Assembly (NCBI RefSeq): GCF_014699005.1
Contig: NZ_JACWZY010000001.1
Location: 434,001 to 498,000, forward strand
DNA length: 64,000 nucleotides
Source of the DNA: Spirosoma profusum
GTDB lineage: Bacteria; Bacteroidota; Bacteroidia; Cytophagales; Spirosomataceae
Direction: 5' to 3'
Of the stretch, positions 26,984-36,721 are shown piece after piece (positions within the stretch are counted from its first letter, which is position 1; each line of letters opens with the position of its first letter). Below the pieces are notes generated by a model. It searched no databases. It worked only from the letters and a program-made list of their open reading frames with translations, and had not been told where the DNA came from. The translations under genes and the position numbers were made by a program.

Positions 26984-27034
26984 TAGCCAAACTGTTTTGA
27001 TTTCTTTTGCTGTTTTACCCAGTAGTACAGCTTT

Positions 27035-27697
27035 ATGCATTCGTTCACCGAGGAAAATTATCTGAAAACAATTTATTATCTGGCTAGTCGGCAGACTGGT
27101 GAAGTGAGCACTAATGCCCTGGCTGAGATGACCGCCACTAAAGCGGCTTCAGTATCGGACATGCTACGTAAACTCGCTGATAAACAGTTGATTCATTATA
27201 AGAAATATCAGGGTGTTCGTTTGACAGAAGAAGGAGAACGGGTGGCGTTGCAAATCATTCGGCGGCATCGGCTTTGGGAAGTATTTCTGGTTGAAAAATT
27301 GGGATTTGGCTGGGATGCCGTTCATGATATTGCAGAAGAATTGGAACATATTCGGTCGGAAGAGTTGGTAACTCGCCTGGATACGTATTTAGGCTGTCCA
27401 CAGTTTGATCCACACGGCGATCCTATTCCAACGTCGGCAGGGCAAATGCCTCAAACGGGTTATCAGAAACTGTCGGAGATTAATACAGGTCAGCGTGTTC
27501 AGTTGATGGGTGTACTGGAACATTCAACCGAATTCCTGCAACATCTGGACCATTTAGATCTGACATTGAGTTGTTCAGTAACGGTCGCAGAATCAAATGC
27601 CTTCGACAAGTCATTACTGGTTCAACTCGAAAGCGGTCGAACGGTTTTTGTCAGCCATGAAGTGGCAAAAAATTTATTGGTCGGTGAGAGTCAATAG
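27035..27697 (+). CDS. mntR: DtxR/MntR-family metal-dependent repressor
   Basis: A 220-residue protein. The N-terminal winged helix (SFTEENYLKTIYYLA...VSTNALAEMTATKAASVSDMLRKLADKQLIHY) is typical of DtxR/MntR, and the dimerisation domain contains the metal-ligand pattern around RRHRLWEVFL and HDIAEELEHI, with the CPQFDPHGDPIP segment. The C-terminal part is an FeoA/SH3-like domain (INTGQRVQLMGVLE). It should repress mntH when Mn2+ is bound. The stop codon lies inside the downstream 7-nt-period repeat. Confidence 0.93.
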   Translation: MHSFTEENYLKTIYYLASRQTGEVSTNALAEMTATKAASVSDMLRKLADKQLIHYKKYQGVRLTEEGERVALQIIRRHRLWEVFLVEKLGFGWDAVHDIAEELEHIRSEELVTRLDTYLGCPQFDPHGDPIPTSAGQMPQTGYQKLSEINTGQRVQLMGVLEHSTEFLQHLDHLDLTLSCSVTVAESNAFDKSLLVQLESGRTVFVSHEVAKNLLVGESQ

Positions 27698-27762
27698 TCA
27701 TTAGTCGCTAGTCGTTAGCGGTTTCTGAAAAAACCTGACGACTAGTGACTAATGACTATTGA
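27691..27762. repeat. 7-nt-period inverted repeat (TAGTCnn type)
   Basis: Arms 27691-27716 and 27737-27762 are inverse complements with about two mismatches. The left arm reads TCAATAG, TCATTAG, TCGCTAG, TCGTT. It includes the mntR stop codon. Confidence 0.88.
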
Positions 27763-27786
27763 TAACGTGCTGATAAGTAACGATTT

Positions 27787-28863
27787 ATGAAATTATTAGA
27801 CTGGTATATACTCAAGCGATTTCTGCAAACATACATCTTTGTTGTGCTAGTAATCGTGCTGGTGGTGGTGATGATCGATTATACCGAAAAGGTGGATAAT
27901 TTTCACAAAAACAATGCACCGGGCAACGAGATTTTTTTTAATTACTACCTCAATTTTATTCCGTACTGGGCCAATTACATCAGCCCGTTGATGGTTTTTA
28001 TCGCCACCGTGTTTCTGACTTCACGGTTGGCGGCACGTACCGAAATCATTGCCATTCTGAGCAGTGGCGTTAGTTTCATCCGGTTGTTGTTCCCCTACGT
28101 ACTGGGGGCGACGGTACTGGCCGTGGCGACGTATTTTATGGTCAACTACGTCATTCCCAAGGCCAATAAGACCCGGATCGCTTTTGAGATAAAGTACATC
28201 AACGATGCTTATACGTACTCCGGACGTAACGTTCACCTGAAAATCGCGCCCAATACGTATGCGTATCTGGAAAGCTATAATAATCAGAGCAATACGGGAT
28301 ATCGATTTACGCTGGAGAAGGTAGAAGGAAACCAGCTCAAGCAGAAACTTTCGGCCGACCGCATCGAATGGGACGCTAAAAAGAAGAAATGGGCAGTCTA
28401 CGATTATAAAATTCGTGACATCAACGGGCTTCAGGAAAAACTGACACCCGGCACCCGCGTCGATACTACGTTGAATCTGAAACCCGATGACTTCAGTTCG
28501 GATTTCAACCTGTTCGAAACCCTGACTCGCCCTGAACTCAATAAACACATCGCCCTGCTGCAAAGTCGCGGTTCAGACGGCCTGGAAACGTATCTGCTTG
28601 AAAAATATAGTCGTGATACACGCCCGTTCGCCATTATCATCCTGACAGTCATTGGCGTCATCATGTCGGCCCGGAAGAGTCGACGGGGGGTTGGCTGGCA
28701 GGTGGCGCTGGGTTTCTTTCTGGCCTTTACGTACCTGCTGTTCTTTATGTTAGCCAAAGGCATTGCCGAATCGGGTAACCTCAATCCGATTGTGGCGGTT
28801 TGGCTGCCAAACGCTATTTTTGCAGGAATCGGTGTGCTATTGTACAATACGATACCAAGATAA
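27787..28863 (+). CDS. LptF/LptG-family permease (YjgP/YjgQ)
   Basis: A 358-residue protein with the YjgP/YjgQ layout: three N-terminal membrane helices (KLLDWYILKRFLQTY is the typical start), a periplasmic beta-jellyroll region (about 130-270) and three C-terminal helices ending near IGVLLYNTIPR. LptFG with LptB extracts lipopolysaccharide from the inner membrane. Bacteroidota often encode the two permeases far apart, and which one this is cannot be told here. Confidence 0.88.
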   Translation: MKLLDWYILKRFLQTYIFVVLVIVLVVVMIDYTEKVDNFHKNNAPGNEIFFNYYLNFIPYWANYISPLMVFIATVFLTSRLAARTEIIAILSSGVSFIRLLFPYVLGATVLAVATYFMVNYVIPKANKTRIAFEIKYINDAYTYSGRNVHLKIAPNTYAYLESYNNQSNTGYRFTLEKVEGNQLKQKLSADRIEWDAKKKKWAVYDYKIRDINGLQEKLTPGTRVDTTLNLKPDDFSSDFNLFETLTRPELNKHIALLQSRGSDGLETYLLEKYSRDTRPFAIIILTVIGVIMSARKSRRGVGWQVALGFFLAFTYLLFFMLAKGIAESGNLNPIVAVWLPNAIFAGIGVLLYNTIPR

Positions 28864-28865
28864 TA

Positions 28866-28968
28866 AAGAGTGAAAGAGCAAATGAGCGAAAGAGTGAACA
28901 GGGCTGGCGCAGGAATTTCTGCCGAATGGTATTCACTCTTTCGCTCATTTACTCTTTCGCTCTTTCAC
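28866..28968. repeat. 8-nt-period inverted repeat (AAAGAGnG type)
   Basis: Left arm 28866-28898 and right arm 28932-28968 consist of octamers such as AAAGAGCG and AATGAGCG in inverted orientation. It lies between the LptF/G-type and EamA genes. Confidence 0.88.
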
Positions 28969-28973
28969 CATTT

Positions 28974-29918
28974 ATGAAAACCTCGCCTTCCCTCACTGAC
29001 TACTTTCAACTCCATTTTATCGTTTTGATTTGGGGGTTTACGGCTATTCTGGGAAAGCTACTTCAGCCGCTCGATTCGTCGGCGGTTGTTTTATTTCGGA
29101 CGTTGCTGGCGGTGCTGGGATTGGCTGCTGTGCTTCTGGTACGTCGCCAGAGTTTTGACGTATCGCCCAAAGATCGCTGGCGTTTAGTGGCGACGGGTGC
29201 CCTGATTGGCGTACACTGGGTATTGTTTTTTCTGGCGGCTCGATTATCGAACGTATCAGTCTGTCTGGCGGGTATGGCGACTAGTTCGCTCTGGGCTAGT
29301 GTGCTGGAGCCCATTCTGTTACGTCGCCGGATTCGCCTGATTGAAGTGTTGCTGGGCGTTGTGGTGTTGCTGGGGCTTTATGTGATTTTTCGCTTCGAAT
29401 TTGATAAAGTAATGGGGCTGTTGGTGGCGGTGTTATCGGCTATGCTGTCGTCACTGTTTACGATCATCAACAGTCGATTTACGCATCGGTACGATGCACT
29501 GGTTATCTCGTTTTATGAAATGGCCGGAGCGTTGGCTGGGGCATTTGGGTTATGGCTCCTGGCGCAGCAAATCGACGTATCGGCGACTGGAACCGTTCAG
29601 TATGTACCTGTTACGTTACTGCAATGGCTCTGGCTGCTGGTGCTGTCGCTGGTGTGTACGGTGTACGCTTATTCGGTCGGCGTTCGCCTGTTGAGAAAGT
29701 TTTCACCCTATCTGGCCATATTAACCGTAAATTTGGAGCCGGTGTATGGCATCATACTTGCCGTTTTGATTTTTGGAGATACCGAACGCATGACGCCGGG
29801 TTTTTACATCGGTACGCTGGTTATTCTGGCGGCCGTACTGGCGTATCCGTTTTTAAATCGGCAAACTACGAAAACCACCACGCCCACTGGGGGCGACCTG
29901 GAAATAGACTTGAATTGA
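28974..29918 (+). CDS. EamA-family (DMT) transporter
   Basis: A 314-residue protein with ten membrane helices in two EamA halves: the first begins FIVLIWGFTAILGKLL, the second near LLVAVLSAMLSSLFTIINSRF. The end (YLAILTVNLEPVYGIILAVLIFGD) is the typical second-half signature. The family exports small metabolites; substrate unknown. ATG 28974 directly follows the repeat hairpin; the frame extends upstream through the hairpin but that part is not family-like. Confidence 0.85.
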   Translation: MKTSPSLTDYFQLHFIVLIWGFTAILGKLLQPLDSSAVVLFRTLLAVLGLAAVLLVRRQSFDVSPKDRWRLVATGALIGVHWVLFFLAARLSNVSVCLAGMATSSLWASVLEPILLRRRIRLIEVLLGVVVLLGLYVIFRFEFDKVMGLLVAVLSAMLSSLFTIINSRFTHRYDALVISFYEMAGALAGAFGLWLLAQQIDVSATGTVQYVPVTLLQWLWLLVLSLVCTVYAYSVGVRLLRKFSPYLAILTVNLEPVYGIILAVLIFGDTERMTPGFYIGTLVILAAVLAYPFLNRQTTKTTTPTGGDLEIDLN

Positions 29919-29928
29919 TGTTCGAGGT

Positions 29929-30008
29929 TCAAAGAATGAAAAAAAAGGAGTGAAAGAGCGGATCTGCCGGATTCACTCTTTCGCTCTTTGATTCTTTCAC
30001 TGTTTGAA
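29929..30008. repeat. 8-nt-period inverted repeat (AAAGAGnG type)
   Basis: Left arm about 29929-29960 with GAGTGAAAGAGCG, right arm about 29972-30008. The loop holds GATCTGCCGG, similar to the CATCCGGCAGG loop of the element at 20877-20930. Confidence 0.85.
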
Positions 30009-30030
30009 TTTGGAACGATACCTTCATTGC

Positions 30031-31461
30031 ATGAAACACCCGCTTCTGGACCGGCTGGCGACCATAACCGTTGTTCTGTTGTTTTTACTGGCCTACGTGC
30101 CGTTGGTGCTGCTTTCGTTTCACAATCATCCGTCGCCCGCCGACGATTACTGCTTTGCCGATACTACGTTGCGGTATGGCTTCTGGCAGGCTCAGAAGTA
30201 CTACTACGATGGCTGGACGGGCCGTTATTTTTCCAATATGCTCGTACACGGCAGCCCATTAGTGTGGGGTTGGTACGATGGCTATCGGTTCATTCCGGTT
30301 CTGGTGGTGACGGCTTTGCTATTGGCGTTGTACGGATTAGTAAACGAACTGATACGTACTGAATCGCTGAAAACGCGTCTGATTGCCACTGCTACGTTGT
30401 TTTTTCTCTTCATTCTGGCTATGCAAAGCACGGTTGAGGCTTTCTTCTGGATGGCCGCCATTGCTACGTATACGGTGCCAACTATCCTGACTTTATGTCT
30501 TTTAAGGGTTATCAGCCGATGGTACCAACTGCCATCTGGACCAATAAAACCACTTACAGTGGTATGGGCGAGCTTCCTGGTGTTTGCTGGCATCGGTTCT
30601 GGCGAAACTAACCTGATTTTGTTGCTGCTGCTGTTGCTGGCGATTGCGGGATACCGACTTCTGTTTCTACGCACGTTCGATCCATTTCTGGCTTGGTTGG
30701 TGGTCGTGGCTTTTGTGTCGGCCTGGTTACTGTTTCGTGCACCGGGCAATGCCATTCGCATGGGTGGCAATCCGCACAGTGGCGAACTCATTACGTCGAT
30801 GGTATCGTCGTTTGGCTGGTTGGGGCGTTGGCTGGCGACCTGGCTCGTTAAAACACCCATTCTACCTTTATCAGTATTATTTCTGCCGATTGCCCGACGG
30901 CTGGTACGTTCGGGAAGTGCTGTGCGTGAACTATTTATGCTGCCTGCTGGCCTAGTGACGCTGGTTTATATCGGTATTCTGGCTGCAACGATTTTCCCGT
31001 CGTATTATGGTATTGGTATTCCACCGTTCGCCCGGACGATGAACGTACTGTTTATTTTCTTTGCGCTCGGCTGGTTCTACGTCCTGACGGTGTGGGTCGG
31101 CTGGTTCGAACGGCGGGGGAAAATGTCTACAGCGCAGATTGGTTCGGTAGCGTTGCTGGCCGTTGCTGGCGTCTGGATTGCTGGTAGCATCTGGTTTAGC
31201 TTGTCAATCAAGCAGTTATATAAAGACTGGCTCAGTGGTAATGCCGCTACGTTCGACCGCGAAATGACCGAGCGACATGAGAGGTTAACACAGCCTGCTG
31301 ATACGTTGCGTCTGGGACCAATCAGCGTTTACCCGCCAAGTTTGTTTATCGAGGATATTAAACCCGAACAAAAGCACTGGTGGAACCGCTGTCATTCAGG
31401 CTATTATCATCACAAGGTAATCATTCTCGATTCTACACTCACCGCATCCACACTCCGCTAA
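30031..31461 (+). CDS. multi-pass membrane protein, DUF6056/GT-C-like
   Basis: A 476-residue protein with about eleven hydrophobic segments. After the first helix comes HPSPADDYCFA, an acidic DD pair in the first extracytoplasmic loop as in GT-C glycosyltransferases, followed by YDGWTGRYFSN. The C-terminal 70 residues form a soluble tail. The DUF6056 label is from memory of this motif pattern and is tentative. It is followed after 6 nt by a GT2 gene, so a glycan-assembly role is likely. Confidence 0.65.
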   Translation: MKHPLLDRLATITVVLLFLLAYVPLVLLSFHNHPSPADDYCFADTTLRYGFWQAQKYYYDGWTGRYFSNMLVHGSPLVWGWYDGYRFIPVLVVTALLLALYGLVNELIRTESLKTRLIATATLFFLFILAMQSTVEAFFWMAAIATYTVPTILTLCLLRVISRWYQLPSGPIKPLTVVWASFLVFAGIGSGETNLILLLLLLLAIAGYRLLFLRTFDPFLAWLVVVAFVSAWLLFRAPGNAIRMGGNPHSGELITSMVSSFGWLGRWLATWLVKTPILPLSVLFLPIARRLVRSGSAVRELFMLPAGLVTLVYIGILAATIFPSYYGIGIPPFARTMNVLFIFFALGWFYVLTVWVGWFERRGKMSTAQIGSVALLAVAGVWIAGSIWFSLSIKQLYKDWLSGNAATFDREMTERHERLTQPADTLRLGPISVYPPSLFIEDIKPEQKHWWNRCHSGYYHHKVIILDSTLTASTLR

Positions 31462-31467
31462 ACCTGT

Positions 31468-32211
31468 ATGTCGTCTGTCTGTATTGTTGTTCCCTGCTAT
31501 AATGAAGCTGCACGACTGGCGTCTGAGGTGTTTGTGACGTATCTTGAAGAAGCGCCGAACGTTCATTTCTGCTTTGTTGATGATGGTAGTGCCGATCAAA
31601 CCCGCAACGTACTGGAACAATTACAGGCCCGCCAGCCCGAACGTATTGAAGCACTTATTCTGCCTGAAAATCAGGGAAAAGCGGGAGCAGTACGTGCCGG
31701 AATGCTTCATTGTGCGGGCAAATCATTCGACTATCTGGGTTATTTCGACGCCGATCTGGCTACTCCGCTGTCGGCTATCAACGATTTAACCGAAGTGCTG
31801 GACAAAAATCCACAGATTGATATTGTGATGGGCTCCCGTATCAAGCATTTAGGCGCTGATATTCAGCGGACTTTGTTTCGGCACTACGTTGGTCGGGTGG
31901 TTGCTACGTTCATCAGCAACATTCTGAATTTGCCAGTTTACGATACACAGTGCGGGGCCAAGTTATTCCGGAGCAACGTAGTGAATGCGCTGTTTACCAA
32001 TACGTTCATTAGCCCGTGGTTGTTCGATGTGGAGTTGCTGGCCCGATACGGTCAACTGCATGGACGAGCCGTGGTTTTAGAACGCGTAGCCGAACAACCG
32101 CTCCGACAATGGATCGAGCAAAGTGATTCGCGCATCAGTTCGACCTATATGTTTCGGATGTGGTACGAACTCTATCGAATCAATCAAACGTATAAAAATA
32201 TTTCGCCTTAA
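31468..32211 (+). CDS. GT2 glycosyltransferase, dolichyl/polyprenyl-phosphate mannose synthase-like
   Basis: A 247-residue GT-A fold enzyme. VVPCYNEAARL, FVDDGSADQT and YFDADLATPL (the DxD region) are the standard motifs, and GSRIKHLGADIQR and TQCGAKLFR are typical of DPM1/GtrB-like enzymes. No C-terminal membrane segments are present. It should make a polyprenyl-phosphate sugar that the neighbouring GT-C-like membrane proteins could use. Only 6 nt separate it from the upstream gene. Confidence 0.87.
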   Translation: MSSVCIVVPCYNEAARLASEVFVTYLEEAPNVHFCFVDDGSADQTRNVLEQLQARQPERIEALILPENQGKAGAVRAGMLHCAGKSFDYLGYFDADLATPLSAINDLTEVLDKNPQIDIVMGSRIKHLGADIQRTLFRHYVGRVVATFISNILNLPVYDTQCGAKLFRSNVVNALFTNTFISPWLFDVELLARYGQLHGRAVVLERVAEQPLRQWIEQSDSRISSTYMFRMWYELYRINQTYKNISP

Positions 32212-32262
32212 TTTCTCTAATATCAATCTTCCCACTATCTAAATAGATTAAAAATGAGCATT

Positions 32263-32352
32263 TTTTGTCATTCTGAGGTACGAAGAATCTTAAACTATCC
32301 TCACTTATGGGCAAGGGTAGTTTAAGATTCTTCGTACCTCAGAATGACAAAA
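32263..32352. repeat. REP-like GTCATTCTGAGG long hairpin
   Basis: TTTTGTCATTCTGAGGTACG starts the left arm; the inverse ends TCAGAATGACAAAA near 32352. The left flank AAAATGAGCA is the inverse of the flank seen at 18254 and 25461. The right arm contains an ATG in frame with the next gene. Confidence 0.9.
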
Positions 32353-32373
32353 AAAGTCACCGTAACTGTTTTT

Positions 32374-34140
32374 ATGACAAAACTGTATCGACTGCTGGCC
32401 ACTCGGCCGTTCACGATAGCCCTGATTGTGTTGCCCATTTCTGCGTTCTGGATATACTTTTTTGCGCTACGGTACAACATTCCGTTTCTGGATGAATTTG
32501 AAAGTATTCCGTATTTTCTGGGTCGGTTTTTAGGGGCCAATACGTTCGGAGAGGCCATGAGCGCGTTGCTACGTCCCAATAACGAACACCGGGTTGTTTA
32601 TGGCCGACTGGTGGTGCTGGGGCAATATTTTCTGACGGGTGGCCTGAATTTTGGCGGACTGATGCTGTGGGGAAATGCGTCGCTTATCGTTATTTTTTAT
32701 GTACTCTATCGTGTACTACGTCGCGCCGAAGTCCAGCCGGGGGCAACCGTATCGGGTCGACGCTTAGGGGGTAGGGCATTGGTCGGTTTGATGGTGGCAC
32801 CGTTGTTGTTGTTCATGGCTCAGAATTATCTGCTCACGTTCATGGCCATGAATACGTTGCAGTATCTGTCGCTTATTATGCTGGTTTTCATTACGTTCTT
32901 CGTGCTGGCAACCGACCAACCCAATTATCTTGCCGGAGCATTGGCGTTGGGCGTTTTTGCTACGTTCAGCATGGGAAATGGTATGTTACTCTGGCCAGCG
33001 GGTGCCGGTATGCTGCTGTTGCAACGTCGCTGGGTAGGCATGGGAATCTGGATGCTGGTTGGCGCACTGAGTATCTATCTGTATTTTCTGGGGTATCCGG
33101 TGCAGCAGGGCAATGCCGAAGGATTTGCCTATATCGTGGAGCACCCGTTGAAAACCATCGCCGGCTTCCTGATTTTCGCCGGTAGCGTTTTTGATCTGTT
33201 TCCGGGATTATCTTTCGAAAATCGTGTATATCTGCCGTTTATCGCTGGTCTCATCCTGATGATTGGGCTCGTATATTGGTTTATTCAAACTCTGCTAACG
33301 GCTATCACCCGAAAAAATACCTCATTTTTTCAGGTTTTTATGTTCGGCTGCTTGCTGTTTATGCTGGCCTGTATTGCCTTGGTGGCTGTGTTCCGGTTGC
33401 GGATTTATTACAGCATCGTTCTGCACACGTCGTATCGAACCAATGCTATGATACTTTGGGCCACGGCGAGTGTTCTGCTGTTCAGTCAGTTATCCGAGAA
33501 AAACCGGGAGCGCTACTGGCCAATGGCCTGGCTTTTGTTTCTGGGCCTGAACGTAGTGACGTATTTTACCTACGTACCGAAAGTTATTGAGCGGAAAAAA
33601 CATTTGCAGGGTTTGACGTACAACCAGACACACAACAATATTGGCCTTGGTGGGAGTCGACATACAAATCTTGCCAAGTTCATTTCGGAGCAATTGTCCA
33701 TGATGCACGAACGCGATTGGTACGATGTGCCGAAACCCGCCATTACGGCTGATGAAGAAAAGCTAAAGGCCATTCCTGCAACGACGGCGGCTAACGTATC
33801 ACTACGTGTGGACAGTGTACTTGTGGACAATAAGCCTGTCTTTATCGTGGTGGAAAGTGATCAGCCAGATTATACGGTTGGGTTGAATAAAGGAACGTAT
33901 CTGGTACTGAAATCGGATAAACACACGTACCTGATGTTTGGTGAAAAAAAGCAGATTCAGGGTCGAAATCCGTTTCGGGTGCCGCCGGGATTTTCAGTCC
34001 CGCTGCCAATTTATTTAATGGAAGGAGGTCGGTATCAGCTTGGTCTGTTCAATACGTCCCCAGATCATAGCGATATTCAAATGACAAAACAGTACGTCGA
34101 CGTACCCGCTACCGGTGCCTGGCCGACGCAGAATTTTTAA
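32374..34140 (+). CDS. multi-pass membrane protein with DEFE/NEHR motifs, GT-C-like
   Basis: A 588-residue protein with about eleven membrane segments and a C-terminal soluble domain of about 120 residues (beta-rich, from about TTAANVSLRVDS). The first loop carries NIPFLDEFESIPYF and then LRPNNEHRVVYGRL, an acidic pair plus an NEHR motif that I recognise from uncharacterised GT-C-like families. ATG 32374 is chosen; the ATG at 32344 belongs to the repeat hairpin. It probably transfers a sugar at the outer face of the inner membrane (inference). Confidence 0.65.
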   Translation: MTKLYRLLATRPFTIALIVLPISAFWIYFFALRYNIPFLDEFESIPYFLGRFLGANTFGEAMSALLRPNNEHRVVYGRLVVLGQYFLTGGLNFGGLMLWGNASLIVIFYVLYRVLRRAEVQPGATVSGRRLGGRALVGLMVAPLLLFMAQNYLLTFMAMNTLQYLSLIMLVFITFFVLATDQPNYLAGALALGVFATFSMGNGMLLWPAGAGMLLLQRRWVGMGIWMLVGALSIYLYFLGYPVQQGNAEGFAYIVEHPLKTIAGFLIFAGSVFDLFPGLSFENRVYLPFIAGLILMIGLVYWFIQTLLTAITRKNTSFFQVFMFGCLLFMLACIALVAVFRLRIYYSIVLHTSYRTNAMILWATASVLLFSQLSEKNRERYWPMAWLLFLGLNVVTYFTYVPKVIERKKHLQGLTYNQTHNNIGLGGSRHTNLAKFISEQLSMMHERDWYDVPKPAITADEEKLKAIPATTAANVSLRVDSVLVDNKPVFIVVESDQPDYTVGLNKGTYLVLKSDKHTYLMFGEKKQIQGRNPFRVPPGFSVPLPIYLMEGGRYQLGLFNTSPDHSDIQMTKQYVDVPATGAWPTQNF

Positions 34141-34142
34141 AA

Positions 34143-34218
34143 GGAGTCGCTAGTCAATAGTCGTCAGTTAGCAGTGAACAATGCTGATGAAAACTGACCA
34201 GCGACTGAAAACTATAGA
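34143..34218. repeat. 7-nt-period inverted repeat (TAGTCnn type)
   Basis: The left part GAGTCGC, TAGTCAA, TAGTCGT is matched by degenerate inverse units (CTGACCAGCGACTG) on the right. It covers the upstream candidate start of the MBOAT gene. Confidence 0.7.
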
Positions 34219-34222
34219 AAAA

Positions 34223-35755
34223 ATGCTTTTTAATTCGCTACAATTTTTACTGTTTTTTATTGTCGTTACGCTCAGCTACTTCAGCCTGAAGTGGCAGGGG
34301 CGCTGGATACTGCTTTTATTATCGAGCTGCTACTTCTACATGGTGTTCCAGCCCGCCTATATTCTGATACTTTTTCTGACTATTGTAATTGACTACGTAG
34401 CGGGCATCTGGATTGAAAAGGCAAGCGGAAAATCGCGACGCTGGCTGTTGATTATATCACTGATTTCGAACCTAGGAATTCTGGCGTTCTTTAAATACCT
34501 CGGTTTTTTCACCGAGAACGTAGCAAGTTTGTTCGATGCGCTGAACATGCCCCACATGGCCGAGAACGTAACGGAACTGGTGAATCGCATCTTCGTAAAA
34601 GTGCTGCACATATTCGGGCAAAGCGGCATTTCGTCCTACAAAGACAACATGAGTATTCTGCCCATTGGCTTGTCGTTTCACACGTTTCAGGCCATGAGTT
34701 ATACGATTGAAGTCTATCGGGGAAACCAGAAAGCCGAACGGCATTTCGGTATTTATGCGCTCTATGTGATGTTCTACCCGCAATTGGTAGCCGGGCCTAT
34801 CGAACGGCCTCAGAACGTATTATGGCAGTTTCACAAAACATTTGCTTACGATGCCGAAAATGTAAAGGCTGGCCTGATGCAGATGGCATTCGGTCTGTTT
34901 AAAAAACTCGTCATCGCCGATCGGTTGGCGATGCTCGTCGATCACGCTTACGGCAGCCCCGACCAGCATAATGGCCTGACGCTGCTGGTTGCTACGTTCT
35001 TTTATACATTCCAGATTTACTGCGACTTTTCGGGCTATTCCGACGTAGCGATTGGGGCCGCTCGAGTGATGGGTTTTAACCTGATGGAGAACTTTCGGAC
35101 GCCCTATCTCTCCCAATCAATCTCGGAATTCTGGCGACGGTGGCATATTTCGCTTTCGACCTGGTTCCGCGATTACCTATACATCCCGCTTGGCGGCAAT
35201 CGCAAAGGGGAAGTGCGTCAGTACATCAATATGCTCATTGTGTTCCTGGCCAGCGGACTCTGGCACGGCCCGAACTGGACGTATGTGATCTGGGGCGGCT
35301 TAAACGGGGTATATCAGGTGATGGCTGTGCTACGTGATAAATTCCTGGCCAAAGCTGGTTTCTCCCGAACGTCGCCTGTCATGGCTACGTCGCCTACGCA
35401 TGATCTCGAAAGCCGAAAATCGCCGGTGCGGGTCGTGGTGAACACACTCATTACGTTCACGCTCATTATGCTCACCTGGGTATTCTTCCGCGCACGTAGC
35501 GTAAGCGACGCTTTCCTGATTTTGAAACGTATCACTACGTTGTCGTTCACCGACCGCATCGATACGCCGATGAACAGTACAGAGATGTGGTTCAGTCTGT
35601 TTCTGATTATTTTCCTGCTGGTAAAAGAAGCCAACTTCCTGACCATTCCGACACGTAGCACCCTTCGTTTTGCTACGTTGTTTGTCGTTATTACCTTTGT
35701 TACGTACCTGTTTGGCGTTTTCTCTTCGAATCAGTTTATTTACTTCCAGTTTTAA
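34223..35755 (+). CDS. MBOAT-family O-acyltransferase (AlgI-like)
   Basis: A 510-residue membrane-bound O-acyltransferase. Signatures are FHTFQAMSYTIEVYRG, PQLVAGPIERP, SISEFWRRWHISLSTWFRDY and the catalytic His region GLWHGPNWTYVIWGG. AlgI-like proteins pass acetyl groups across the inner membrane to acetylate polysaccharide. ATG 34223 gives MLFNSLQFLLFF at the first helix; ATG 34181 adds 14 residues encoded by the repeat. With the adjacent GT genes it suggests an acetylated exopolysaccharide or cell-wall glycan. The usual partner acyltransferase (AlgJ/X-like) is not adjacent. Confidence 0.93.
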   Translation: MLFNSLQFLLFFIVVTLSYFSLKWQGRWILLLLSSCYFYMVFQPAYILILFLTIVIDYVAGIWIEKASGKSRRWLLIISLISNLGILAFFKYLGFFTENVASLFDALNMPHMAENVTELVNRIFVKVLHIFGQSGISSYKDNMSILPIGLSFHTFQAMSYTIEVYRGNQKAERHFGIYALYVMFYPQLVAGPIERPQNVLWQFHKTFAYDAENVKAGLMQMAFGLFKKLVIADRLAMLVDHAYGSPDQHNGLTLLVATFFYTFQIYCDFSGYSDVAIGAARVMGFNLMENFRTPYLSQSISEFWRRWHISLSTWFRDYLYIPLGGNRKGEVRQYINMLIVFLASGLWHGPNWTYVIWGGLNGVYQVMAVLRDKFLAKAGFSRTSPVMATSPTHDLESRKSPVRVVVNTLITFTLIMLTWVFFRARSVSDAFLILKRITTLSFTDRIDTPMNSTEMWFSLFLIIFLLVKEANFLTIPTRSTLRFATLFVVITFVTYLFGVFSSNQFIYFQF

Positions 35756-35889
35756 GAAACTGAAATAAATAACAGAAATATTATTTCGAGTAATTGACTT
35801 TTGCTATTTGGTAACGTCAAAAGTTTCATAGGCGAGGATGGTTTGCATAGCCTGTTGTTTACTTTTTAGTACAGACGATACCTACTATT

Positions 35890-36690
35890 TTGGGAAATAC
35901 TACCGAATTCGCGAAGAAGCTTTTGGGAATCCACCCGCAACAGGGGGTAGAACCTTTAGAGACCGAACACATTGGGTCAACATATCATGGCTACTACGTG
36001 CCTAAAGGCTTTTTATCCAGCAACTCGGTTTGCTACTGTATCGGTGCGGGCGATGATATTTCGTTCGATACGGAGCTAAAAGTGCTGCATGATGCAAAAG
36101 TGTTCATTTTCGACCCCATGCCAGAAGGTATTCTTCACTTCAAAAAACTGAAAGAATTCGCCAAACACAATCAACCGCTGTCTATTCATGGACAGGCCCC
36201 GTTCACTTACCGTATTTCGGCTGATCAACTCGATACAGTTACGTTCGTGGAAATTGGCGTCTGGGATAAAAAAGATACGCTGAAGTTTTACGAACCTACC
36301 CGCGAAGGATATCCATCTCATTCGGTGTATCTGTTTAAAGAATCGGGGAAATATATTGAAGCACCCGTTGATAAGCTGAGTACGTTGATGCAACAGTTAG
36401 GGCATACTTCAGTCGATTTGGTTAAAATCGAGATTGAAGGAGCTGAATATACGGTTATCGACAGCATTCTGGAAGATAAGCTGGACATTAAACTGATTCT
36501 GGTTGAATTCGACGAAATCCATAACCCGAATGGCAAACTCTTTCATCTGCGCATCAAAAAAACCTGCGATAAACTTCGTAAAGCGGGCTACGTACTGGTT
36601 CACTCCACTGATACCATGAAGCGCTCGTTCCTGCGGAGAGATGTGTTCGAAAAGTTGAAGGCAAAAAACAGCCATCTCCAATCGGCCTAG
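35890..36690 (+). CDS. FkbM-family methyltransferase
   Basis: A 266-residue protein. CYCIGAGDDISFDTEL matches FkbM motif I, and the second half has VDLVKIEIEGAEYTVIDSIL, the FkbM hallmark (D.K.D/E.EGAE), followed by LILVEFDEIH. It probably O-methylates a sugar. No ATG is available upstream of the fold, so the TTG at 35890 is the likely start. The preceding 134-nt gap is AT-rich without a clear promoter. Confidence 0.8.
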   Translation: MGNTTEFAKKLLGIHPQQGVEPLETEHIGSTYHGYYVPKGFLSSNSVCYCIGAGDDISFDTELKVLHDAKVFIFDPMPEGILHFKKLKEFAKHNQPLSIHGQAPFTYRISADQLDTVTFVEIGVWDKKDTLKFYEPTREGYPSHSVYLFKESGKYIEAPVDKLSTLMQQLGHTSVDLVKIEIEGAEYTVIDSILEDKLDIKLILVEFDEIHNPNGKLFHLRIKKTCDKLRKAGYVLVHSTDTMKRSFLRRDVFEKLKAKNSHLQSA

Positions 36691-36721
36691 GAGCTTTATT
36701 GGGCGGCAACGACGTAACGTT

